A stretch of DNA of 64,000 nucleotides from Propionibacterium acidifaciens DSM 21887. Its GTDB lineage: Bacteria > Actinomycetota > Actinomycetes > Propionibacteriales > Propionibacteriaceae. The stretch covers positions 1-64,000 of the forward strand of contig NZ_AUFR01000008.1 of NCBI RefSeq assembly GCF_000426605.1, given 5' to 3'. Under the pieces are notes generated by a model, which had not been told where the DNA came from, searched no databases, and worked only from the letters and a program-made list of their open reading frames with translations. The translations under genes were made by a program, and so were the position numbers. This document shows, in pieces, positions 48,620 through 55,848 of the stretch; positions within the stretch are counted from its first letter, which is position 1, and every line of letters starts with the position of its first letter.

Positions 48620-49696
48620 TCACCCGGTGGTGCTGGACCGTGCGACGGCGGCACGGGGCCGTGCGACAGAGCTCCTCACCGTCAGCACCGGCGGTATGGC
48701 GACCGTGCCGGCGGGTTCGCCCTGGATGAGACGCAGGAGCATGTGCACAGCCTCCTGCCCCAGGCGGTTGAAGTCCTGCCGGACGCTGTCGAGCGGGGGG
48801 TAGAACTGGGCGGCGAACTCGCTGTCGTCGAAGGAGACCGCGCTGATGTCGTCCGGCACACGCACCCCGGCCTCGTAGAAGGCCCTCAGCATCCCCAGGC
48901 ACATGAGATCACTCGCAACGAAGATCGAGGAGGGCAAGCCCTCGTCGAGCATGCGCCTACCCGCGGCGTAGCCGCTCTCCCCGGTCCAGTCGCCCTGGAT
49001 GTGGGGTGGCGGCTCGATGCCCGCTGCGCGCAGCTCGGACTGCCACCCGCGCAACCGCACCCGGCCATCCAGCCAGCTGAGTTCCCCCGCGAGGTGAGCC
49101 ACTTCACGATGTCCCTTGTCGAGCAGGCGACGTGTCGCGAGCCGCGCACCGTACTCCTGGTCCTCCGAGACGACGGCGACCCCTGGGACGCTTGACTCCC
49201 CGGCAGCGACCATCACGACCGGCACTGAGAACTTCGTCTCACGGACCGCCTCCGCCAGAGGCAGTTTGGGGGCGATGACCACGATGCCCGCGACGCCCTG
49301 ATCGATGAAGTGCTGGTACGCGCGAACCGTGCCACGCGAGTCGGCCTCGGCAAGCACGAGGACATTCGCGGCGTAGCCCTCGTCCCTGGCCGCGTTCTCG
49401 ACTGCCGCGAGAACGCCGGCCGGCCCGTAGCGCGTCGAGCCATCGGTGAGAATTCCGATGAGGCTCGACCTCCGCATGACCAGCGCCCGGGCTGCGGGGT
49501 TCGGGACGAAACCCGTGGACTGGATGATCCTCCACACGTGATCGCGAGTACGGTCGCTCACCCGTGGGTCGTCATTGATCACGCGTGAGACAGTCTGGTA
49601 CGAGACATCTGCCAAGCGGGCAACGTCCTTGATGCTCATCCGTTCCGAGCGATGGGCCCGCGCGACGGTTGCCCTGGTCTTCTTGGGGTTGCTCAC
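48620..49696 (-). CDS. LacI-family transcriptional regulator
   Basis: A 358-residue regulator. The N-terminal LacI helix-turn-helix and hinge are SIKDVARLADVSYQTVSRVINDDPRVSD and VPNPAARALVMRRSSLIGIL. A periplasmic-binding-like sensor domain follows (AGIVVIAPKLPLAEAV; SIFVASDLMCLGMLRAFYEAGVRVPDDISAVSFDDSEFA). It should repress the sugar operon downstream until an inducer binds. GTG 49696 is chosen because GACAAT lies six bases before it as a possible leaderless -10; an ATG at 49639 directly before SIKDVARL is the alternative. Confidence 0.92.
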   Translation of the reverse strand: MSNPKKTRATVARAHRSERMSIKDVARLADVSYQTVSRVINDDPRVSDRTRDHVWRIIQSTGFVPNPAARALVMRRSSLIGILTDGSTRYGPAGVLAAVENAARDEGYAANVLVLAEADSRGTVRAYQHFIDQGVAGIVVIAPKLPLAEAVRETKFSVPVVMVAAGESSVPGVAVVSEDQEYGARLATRRLLDKGHREVAHLAGELSWLDGRVRLRGWQSELRAAGIEPPPHIQGDWTGESGYAAGRRMLDEGLPSSIFVASDLMCLGMLRAFYEAGVRVPDDISAVSFDDSEFAAQFYPPLDSVRQDFNRLGQEAVHMLLRLIQGEPAGTVAIPPVLTVRSSVARPRAAVARSSTTG

Positions 49697-49985
49697 CTCG
49701 GAATTGTCCCACTCCAGTCGTGAGAACCGGCCGGCCCGGCCCGGATCTCCTGGCTGCAGCACGGCGCCCCGGCCCGAGGCGCGATGCTTCCAGCCGATCG
49801 CTCATGCGCACCGGGCGTATGAACAGGGCCGGTACGGTACGCACTCCTGCTGCACTGGCGTCCCGGCATCTCTTCGCAGCACCGGTCCACGTTCCTGGTT
49901 CTCGCCCGCACCGGGACGGAAGTACTGGCGCGCACCAGACACGGGCAGGAGCCGGTCGAGCTCGCGGATTCGAACCCCGACCTTC
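49697..49985. other. intergenic, tRNA T-arm-like fragment
   Basis: No gene seen. On the minus strand the stretch 49982-49966 reads GGTCGGGGTTCGAATCC, which looks like the T-arm of a tRNA, but no D-arm, anticodon arm or acceptor stem can be built around it. Confidence 0.4.
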
Positions 49986-50022
49986 GAGCATCGAGATGAC
50001 CACCGGCGTGTCGGCCCCGCCG
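49986..50022. repeat. 37-bp near-copy of an internal pntB segment
   Basis: Matches 59394-59430 (inside pntB, codons for [10 protein letters not shown]) with two mismatches over 37 bases. It lies directly downstream of the sortase gene stop and next to a tRNA-T-arm-like sequence. Confidence 0.6.
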
Positions 50023-50023
50023 C

Positions 50024-50950
50024 TCACTCCTCCCGCGTTCTCGTCCTGGCGGGCTCGTACCCGGCGCGCCACACGTACACGCCGATGAGCGCGGTGCCGC
50101 CCGCCATGGCGGGCGCCCACCAGGGGAAGCCGGGGTCGGCCGGCCGGCCCGCCGCCTCGATGTCCTCGGTCGGGGTCGGCTCGACGCGCTCCCCGGTGAC
50201 GAGGATGCGGTGGGTGTTGATGCCGAGCGGCGTGCAGGTGACCAGCGTCACGAGGTCGTGACCGGCCTGGACGCTGAGGGTCTGCGTCTCGGTCGGCTCG
50301 ACCACCCGGGTGTCGTTCACCTGGTAGGTGAGCACCTCGCCGAAGACCTCGATGACGAATCTGTCGCCGACCTTCACCTCGTTCAGCCTGGTGAACATCT
50401 CGGCCTGGGCCAGGCCGCGGTGGCCGGTGATCACCGCGTGGGTTCCGACGCCCCCGACCGGCAGCGACGTGCCCTTGAGATGGCCGAGCCCCTTGAGCAG
50501 GGTCTCGTCGGAGGTGCCGTGGTAGACGGGCAGGTCGAGGTCGATCGAGGTGATCTTCAACCGCGCCATGAGCCCCTGCGAATCGGCGGTGAGCATGGAG
50601 TCGTAGTCCAGGGAGTCGTCCGCGCTCGTCCCGTCGCCAGTGGGCACGTTCGAGCCGGCCTGGAGCATGGCGCCGGCGTTGAGCGCGTCGTTGTAGGCCC
50701 GGGCCCGGGCCAGCTGCTCGGCGGCGTCGGGCTCGGCCGTCGCGACGTCGGACGCGTAGTCGCTGACGACCTTCGACTGGTTGTACCGGGAGATCCAGCC
50801 GGCCACCGTCGGATAGGCGAAGACGACCATGCCGACGAGGGCGAGGAGCCCGGCCAGCAGCGAGAACGGGGACAGGCGCCACGTTCGCTTCGCCGTGTCC
50901 TCCGCGGGTCGTTCATCGGGCACCGCCGCGCCCCTCCTCTTCCCGGTCAT
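50024..50950 (-). CDS. class C (pilin-polymerising) sortase
   Basis: A 308-residue sortase. It has an N-terminal membrane helix (about 30-50), the class C lid region (Asp-rich segment near 110-120), the catalytic set His177 (ITGHRG), Cys239 (TLVTCTPLG) and Arg248 (NTHRILVTG), and a second membrane helix near 285 with a basic tail. It joins pilin subunits via isopeptide bonds between the LPxTG threonine and the pilin-motif lysine. GGGGGAGAGC precedes the ATG. It is the last gene of the pilus locus, behind a strong hairpin. Confidence 0.95.
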   Translation of the reverse strand: MTGKRRGAAVPDERPAEDTAKRTWRLSPFSLLAGLLALVGMVVFAYPTVAGWISRYNQSKVVSDYASDVATAEPDAAEQLARARAYNDALNAGAMLQAGSNVPTGDGTSADDSLDYDSMLTADSQGLMARLKITSIDLDLPVYHGTSDETLLKGLGHLKGTSLPVGGVGTHAVITGHRGLAQAEMFTRLNEVKVGDRFVIEVFGEVLTYQVNDTRVVEPTETQTLSVQAGHDLVTLVTCTPLGINTHRILVTGERVEPTPTEDIEAAGRPADPGFPWWAPAMAGGTALIGVYVWRAGYEPARTRTREE

Positions 50951-50981
50951 GCTCTCCCCCGGTCGTGCTCTTCGCGGTCAT

Positions 50982-51022
50982 GATGATGTGGTGGGGAGGC
51001 CGGGCCTCCCCACCACATCATC
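50982..51022 (-). terminator. 19-bp-arm hairpin between pilin and sortase genes
   Basis: GATGATGTGGTGGGGAGGC, three-base loop, perfect reverse complement. It follows the pilin stop by about 44 bases and ends 32 bases before the sortase start. It likely terminates most pilin transcripts so that sortase is made at a lower level, or stabilises pilin mRNA. Confidence 0.85.
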
Positions 51023-51065
51023 GTCCTCCCGGCCGGTCATCGGGCCGGTCGGTTCATCGGTCGCC

Positions 51066-52616
51066 TCAGGCGCTCGTCGCGTTCCGGCGGGAGCGGACGA
51101 CCACGGTGGTCGCCGCCGTGAGGATGAGGACGGCGCCGACGACCATCATGAGCAGCCGGCCCTGAGCGCCGGTGAGCGGCAGGCCGGGGACGGCCTCCTT
51201 GGTGTTCTTGATGGTGGCGTCGTAGGCGACGCTGGTGTCGGTGGTGCCGGTCTTGACCGTCACCGGGGTGTCCTGGCCCAGCTTGACGAAGCCGGCCGGG
51301 GCGGCCGTCTCGACGAGCACGTAGCAGCGCTGGGTGGCGTTGACCGGGCTGTTCTTCGAGTCGGACACGAACAGGCCCGCGACGTTCACGACGCCGCTGT
51401 CATCGGAGGTGAAGCTGCTCTGGTTGTTCACCGTGATGGGATCGCCGGTCTTCGTGGCGCCGGAGCAGTCATCGGCGTAGGGATCGGTCGCGTTGTACAC
51501 CTGGAAGGTGGCGCCGGCCAGGCCGGCGTCGGTGTGGTCGGCATCGACCTTGTGCACCGTGAGGTCGCCCCAGTGGGTCTGCACCTCGGGGCTCGTGGGC
51601 GGGTTCGGCGGCGTGGGCGGGGTGTCCGGCGGGGTGTCGGGCACGGGGCCGTACTGGGTGTCGGTGAGCAGCTGGGCGGTGTTCTTGATGGTGCCGTCGC
51701 CCACCGAGGACACCGTGCCCTGGAAGGTCGCCTTGACATCCTGGCCGGCGCTGTTCTTCAGCTTGGTGAGGCCGGTCTTGGTGAACTTCACCGTGACGGT
51801 GTTGGTGGCGTCGTCGACCGCCACCGTGTAGTCATCGCCCGCGGTCAGCGGGGCGCCGTTGAGCGTCACCGTCGGGACGCCCACGCCGGTGAACCTGGCG
51901 TCCATCGTGTCCTTGATCTGGAAGTACTGGAAGTTCGCGTTGTTGTCCAGGGCCGGCACGGTCGTGGTCACCGGGAACGAGACGATCGAGCCGAGGCCGT
52001 AGCCGTACTGCGACTGCTGCTCGACGGTCTTGTCGATGGCGGCCACGGTGTTCTTCGGGTAGACGTTGACGTCGTACAGCCACTTGCCGTTGTCCGGGTA
52101 GGGGATCGTCGCGACGAAGGGCTTGGCCTTCTGGACGACATTGGCGGGCGCGGCGGTCTCGCACACCAAGTAGGCCCTCACGGGCAGATCGCCGATGGTG
52201 GCCTGACCATTCGAAGCGGTGGTGCCGCTGCCGGCCGAGGCGCCGAGCGTCTGGCCGGACAGGGTCGGCGCGGTCGGGTTGGCGCAGGAGCTGTCGGGCA
52301 CCACGAGATTCGACAGGGTGTCCCAGTCGGTCTGCTTCGACAGGTCGAGGCTGGTGATCGGGTAGGCGGCGAAGGTGACGTCGGCAAGGGGATCGCCGTC
52401 GGCATCGGCCGAGCCGTCGGGCTTGCCCTGGCTGCCATCACCGCCCGTCAGGTGCTTGTGGATGATGATCGAGCCTTTGGCGTTCTGATCGATGTTGCCG
52501 TACGAGGGGTCGGCACTGGCGATGCCGGCGCCGCCGACCAGGCCGGACAGGCTCAGTGCCAGAACCCCGGTGGCTGCGACGAGGCGCCTCCCGACGGGGT
52601 GTGCATTCGTGTCCAT
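51066..52616 (-). CDS. major pilin, SpaA-type, LPLTG-anchored
   Basis: A 516-residue pilin. The signal peptide is cleaved after ASA near 35. The pilin motif WLYDVNVYPKN carries the cross-linking Lys188. E-boxes are at YLVCETAAPAN (about 153) and YVLVETAAPAGF (about 455), marking Cna-B domains that form internal isopeptide bonds. A proline/threonine spacer (DTPPDTPPTPPNPP) lies near 355. The sorting signal LPLTG, hydrophobic helix and basic tail (RSRRNATSA) complete it. Class C sortase polymerises it into the pilus shaft. ATG at 52616 with GAAAG upstream. Confidence 0.95.
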   Translation of the reverse strand: MDTNAHPVGRRLVAATGVLALSLSGLVGGAGIASADPSYGNIDQNAKGSIIIHKHLTGGDGSQGKPDGSADADGDPLADVTFAAYPITSLDLSKQTDWDTLSNLVVPDSSCANPTAPTLSGQTLGASAGSGTTASNGQATIGDLPVRAYLVCETAAPANVVQKAKPFVATIPYPDNGKWLYDVNVYPKNTVAAIDKTVEQQSQYGYGLGSIVSFPVTTTVPALDNNANFQYFQIKDTMDARFTGVGVPTVTLNGAPLTAGDDYTVAVDDATNTVTVKFTKTGLTKLKNSAGQDVKATFQGTVSSVGDGTIKNTAQLLTDTQYGPVPDTPPDTPPTPPNPPTSPEVQTHWGDLTVHKVDADHTDAGLAGATFQVYNATDPYADDCSGATKTGDPITVNNQSSFTSDDSGVVNVAGLFVSDSKNSPVNATQRCYVLVETAAPAGFVKLGQDTPVTVKTGTTDTSVAYDATIKNTKEAVPGLPLTGAQGRLLMMVVGAVLILTAATTVVVRSRRNATSA

Positions 52617-52714
52617 TGGTTTCAGGCTTTCTTTCTCGAACCGTCCGGACCATCCGGTACGGCATGGGGGTGGGCTGGGTGGGGTCGGCCACTCCGGTGG
52701 CGTTCCCCGGTCGT

Positions 52715-52734
52715 GCCGGCCCCTGCGGGCCGGC
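52715..52734 (-). terminator. hairpin after the 906-residue surface protein gene
   Basis: GCCGGCCC, loop CTGC, GGGCCGGC, about 45 bases past the stop codon. There is no T-run, as is usual in high-GC genomes. Confidence 0.5.
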
Positions 52735-52779
52735 TCGGTCCGGGCCCCGGGGGGCCGTGGCTCATGTTCATGGCGGTCA

Positions 52780-55500
52780 TCAGGCGCTCCGGTTCTCCGC
52801 GGACGCCCGGACACGGCGCCTGCGGACGGCCGCGGTGCCCGCGCCGACGCCCAACAGTGCCCCGCCGAGGAGGAGGAAGAGCTGTGCGCCTCGCCCGCCC
52901 GTGAGGGGGATGGTCGGTGAGCCGTGCATCGCATTGGTGAAGCTGCCCAGGTCGATCGTCGTGCCGGCGTTGGCGGCCCCGATCCGCACGCCGTGCACGT
53001 CCTTGGACAGGACGTAGCCGGCGGGCGCCGATTTCTCCTTGAGCTCGTAGTCGCCCCACGTGAGGCCCTCGACGAGGAAGCCGCCGGCAGCGGGGTCCTT
53101 GTCGGGGCCGGTGCAGTCATCGGCGGAATCGGCCCGGCAGTCCTCGACAGTCATCGCGACGCCCGCCGGGTCGGTGGGTGTGAGGGTCCACGTCGACTCG
53201 CCGAGGGGCGAGCCGTCCGCAGCGGTCTTCGACCACTTCACCGCGGCGTCCTTGCGGTCGTCGGGCACCGCCTGGTCGAGGCTCGCCTCGAGGGAGGAGT
53301 CGTTCACGGTGAGGATGTAGGTGTTCGGGTTGAGCCCGTAGCCCTGCGGGGCCGACTTCTCCTTCAGGGCGTAGTGCCCCCAGTCCAGGCCGGCCACGGT
53401 GAACGCCCCCTCCCCGGGATCGGTGTCGGGGCCCGTGCAGGCGGCGGCGTCGTCGGCCACGCAGTCCTCGACATCGGTGCCGTCGGGATGGCTCGGGCCG
53501 GTGAGGGTCCACACGGTGCCGCCCAGCGGCCGGCCGTCGGCACCGTCGATCTTGGACCACGTGGCGCTGCCCTGCCGCGCGGCGTTGGTGAGGGTGCACG
53601 TCACCCTGTCGTGGCCGGTCAGGTCGACCGTGGCCCCGCCATCAGCGTCGCCGGTCGTCAGCTGCTGCCCGTCGGGGGTCGTGCACTCGACGTCGGTCAG
53701 CTCGTAGGCCTGGGCACGGGGATCGTCGGAGGACTCGGTGACCGTGTACCGCCCCGGTCTCACGACGGTCTCGGCGGTGGAGCCCTGGCCGGACAGCACG
53801 TCCCGACCGTCGGCGGCGGCCGTGAGCGTCCAGGAGTCGGGTGCGAGGGGCTGGTCGTCGGCGACGTGCGCGGCGTCGACGTCCTTCACCAAGCGCAGGG
53901 TCGGCACGCGCACGTCCACGGCGTAGTCCTCGACCTCGCCGGTGCGGGTGTTGCCGGTGGCCCTCAGCGGGCCCGCGTCGTTCGTGATGCGCACGCGCAG
54001 ATAGCTCGTGGCGCCCTCGTCCGCCACGGAGCGGACCACGTCGTCGGGCACCGTCCAGCTCAGCGTCGCGCTCCCGGACGCGGAGCAAGATCGTTCGGCG
54101 CTCTTCTCGGTGGATTCGTCGAACCGGCCGTTGCGGTTCCAGTCGACCCAGCCAGCGATCCTGCCGGGACCGGTGCAGGAGACCTGCTGCGTGTACGAGC
54201 CCCCCGGCTCGGTCTCGATGCCGCCGGCAGGCAGTGCGACGCCGTCCTCGTCGTCGATCCCGCTGTAGTCGTCCCCGTTCGCGCCGGTGGAGAACTTCTG
54301 GTCGCCCTCGCTGTCGATGCCGGCCCCCAGCCGGGTGTCGGAAGCGCTCATGGTGGCCTGGTCGACGGCGAAGGCGTCGGTGGTGCGGGTGATGCGGCCG
54401 CCGGTCCAGGTGGGCTGGAACAGCGAGCTGGCCCGGCCGTACGAGGCCGGGGCGTCGCCGAAGTCGGTGCCGACGACGAGGCCCAGGGCGACGGCGCTGT
54501 AGCCGCGGCCCTGCATCGAGATGCGGGCCTCGGTGCTGCCCTGCATGAAGAGCACGGTGCCGGGGCCGCCGGTGCCCTCCGGCCTGGAGTACCTGCCGCC
54601 GTTCTGGTAGACGCACTCCTCACCGGTGGGCAGGAGCTGCACGGTGTCGCCGCCGTTGGAGACGACAGCCTGGGTCGTGACGGGGCAGCTCGAGTCCTTG
54701 TAGGCGTCCAGGACCCGCCAGCTGGTGTCGGAGCCCTGGGTCGCGGTGGCCTGCACCCACTCGTCGCGGTAGCCCTTGGGGCTGTGGGCGCTCGAGGCCT
54801 CGGCGTCGGCCAGCACCAGCCCGCTCAGCGGGACCTCCTCGCCGTTGAGCGACGCCGAGCACTGCATGTCGAAACTCATCCTGGAGCCGTAGCCGACGCC
54901 TGCGTTGCCCCGATCGGCGAAGCCGTTGGACAGGCCGATGACCATCCGGTTGTCGTTGACGTAGTCCCCGGGGTAGGTCAGGTTGCCGCTCCTGGCGATC
55001 TGCCCATCGCTCCAGTGGCCCGGGCCGCCGACGTTGTACAGATTGTCGAGTGCGTCGCCGGCCCACTTGCCGGGAACGGTGGCGACGAGCGGGGCCCGTT
55101 GCACCGGGCCGGCGTCGCCGTTGGCCTGCCCCACGTTCTCGGTGACGAGGCCCGACAGGGTGCACGTCGTCGTGAGCTTCAGGGTCTGCGCGTCGTCGAG
55201 GTAGCGGTAGTTCGTGATCGTCCGCGTGGCCGAGCCGTACTGGTCGCCGTAGCCGAGCACCGTGTTGTCCTCGGCGTTGGCGGCCAGCGGGTAGTCGCTC
55301 CACTGGAGCCACTGGATCGCGTCGGTGAACCGGCCGTCGCCGCCCGTGGCGTACACGGCGGGCAGTTCGCCGCCGGGGGCGGCGGCCGCCGGCGGTACGG
55401 CCCCGATCATGCCGAGCAGGAGCGCCGCCGCGCTGGCGGCGGCCGCCGCGCCGCGCAGACGGCCCCTCGTCCCCGTTCTCGTCGCTCTGCGGGGGATCAT
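52780..55500 (-). CDS. LPxTG surface protein with tandem Cna-B/SpaA domains (pilus-associated)
   Basis: A 906-residue exported protein. The signal peptide ends near AAAA-APGG. A large N-terminal domain is followed by WVDWNRNGRFDEST and GEVEDYAVDV (a motif frequent in actinobacterial surface proteins). Two similar Cna-B/SpaA repeats end in YALKEKSAPQGY and YELKEKSAPAGY (E-boxes), each with a conserved ED-C...CTGPD Cys pair. The sorting signal is IPLTG. It has no obvious pilin lysine motif, so it is likely a tip or base subunit. ATG at 55500 after GAGAGGGGTGG. Confidence 0.88.
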   Translation of the reverse strand: MIPRRATRTGTRGRLRGAAAAASAAALLLGMIGAVPPAAAAPGGELPAVYATGGDGRFTDAIQWLQWSDYPLAANAEDNTVLGYGDQYGSATRTITNYRYLDDAQTLKLTTTCTLSGLVTENVGQANGDAGPVQRAPLVATVPGKWAGDALDNLYNVGGPGHWSDGQIARSGNLTYPGDYVNDNRMVIGLSNGFADRGNAGVGYGSRMSFDMQCSASLNGEEVPLSGLVLADAEASSAHSPKGYRDEWVQATATQGSDTSWRVLDAYKDSSCPVTTQAVVSNGGDTVQLLPTGEECVYQNGGRYSRPEGTGGPGTVLFMQGSTEARISMQGRGYSAVALGLVVGTDFGDAPASYGRASSLFQPTWTGGRITRTTDAFAVDQATMSASDTRLGAGIDSEGDQKFSTGANGDDYSGIDDEDGVALPAGGIETEPGGSYTQQVSCTGPGRIAGWVDWNRNGRFDESTEKSAERSCSASGSATLSWTVPDDVVRSVADEGATSYLRVRITNDAGPLRATGNTRTGEVEDYAVDVRVPTLRLVKDVDAAHVADDQPLAPDSWTLTAAADGRDVLSGQGSTAETVVRPGRYTVTESSDDPRAQAYELTDVECTTPDGQQLTTGDADGGATVDLTGHDRVTCTLTNAARQGSATWSKIDGADGRPLGGTVWTLTGPSHPDGTDVEDCVADDAAACTGPDTDPGEGAFTVAGLDWGHYALKEKSAPQGYGLNPNTYILTVNDSSLEASLDQAVPDDRKDAAVKWSKTAADGSPLGESTWTLTPTDPAGVAMTVEDCRADSADDCTGPDKDPAAGGFLVEGLTWGDYELKEKSAPAGYVLSKDVHGVRIGAANAGTTIDLGSFTNAMHGSPTIPLTGGRGAQLFLLLGGALLGVGAGTAAVRRRRVRASAENRSA

Positions 55501-55755
55501 CGCCGACCACCCCTCTCGGAGCGGCACCCGACCAGGGCCGGCCGGCCCCGCAGAGGGTTCGAGGGCGTCCGGAACGAGCCGGTCCGCTGGGCCGTCCCCA
55601 GCGGAACGCCGTCGGCACGGCACCCGACCGTCCCGGCCGGGATGCGCACCAGGACAGGGCGAACAGGGGTTTTCTCAGGGTGAGGTGTCATGACAGTCTT
55701 CGACCAGAGGCGTTGGTAGGAATGCAGATCGCACCCAAGGGCCATCTGACCCTTA

Positions 55756-55797
55756 GGTGAATCAAAGATACATTAATTGTCAATCATTGATCAAGTC
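55756..55797 (-). promoter_or_regulatory. AT-rich promoter region of the 906-residue gene
   Basis: A markedly AT-rich island in GC-rich DNA. On the minus strand TTGATC, 18 bases, TATCTT is a possible -35/-10 pair; TTGACA also occurs within it. It lies about 260 bases upstream of the start, leaving a long 5' leader. Confidence 0.45.
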
Positions 55798-55812
55798 AGG
55801 GTTCCTCGGGGT

Positions 55813-55836
55813 TCCGGGCCGGCGTGCCGGCCCGGA
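55813..55836 (-). terminator. hairpin after the 833-residue surface protein gene
   Basis: TCCGGGCCGGC, GT, GCCGGCCCGGA: 11-bp perfect arms. A smaller stem (CTCGCT-AGCGAG type) covers the stop codon just upstream. Confidence 0.75.
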
Positions 55837-55848
55837 GCCTTCGCTCGC

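Noticed and set aside
49920-49990. Possible tRNA gene on the minus strand
   Set aside because: Only a T-arm-like stretch (GGTCGGGGTTCGAATCC) is present. Its stem is imperfect and no acceptor, D or anticodon arm can be folded around it.
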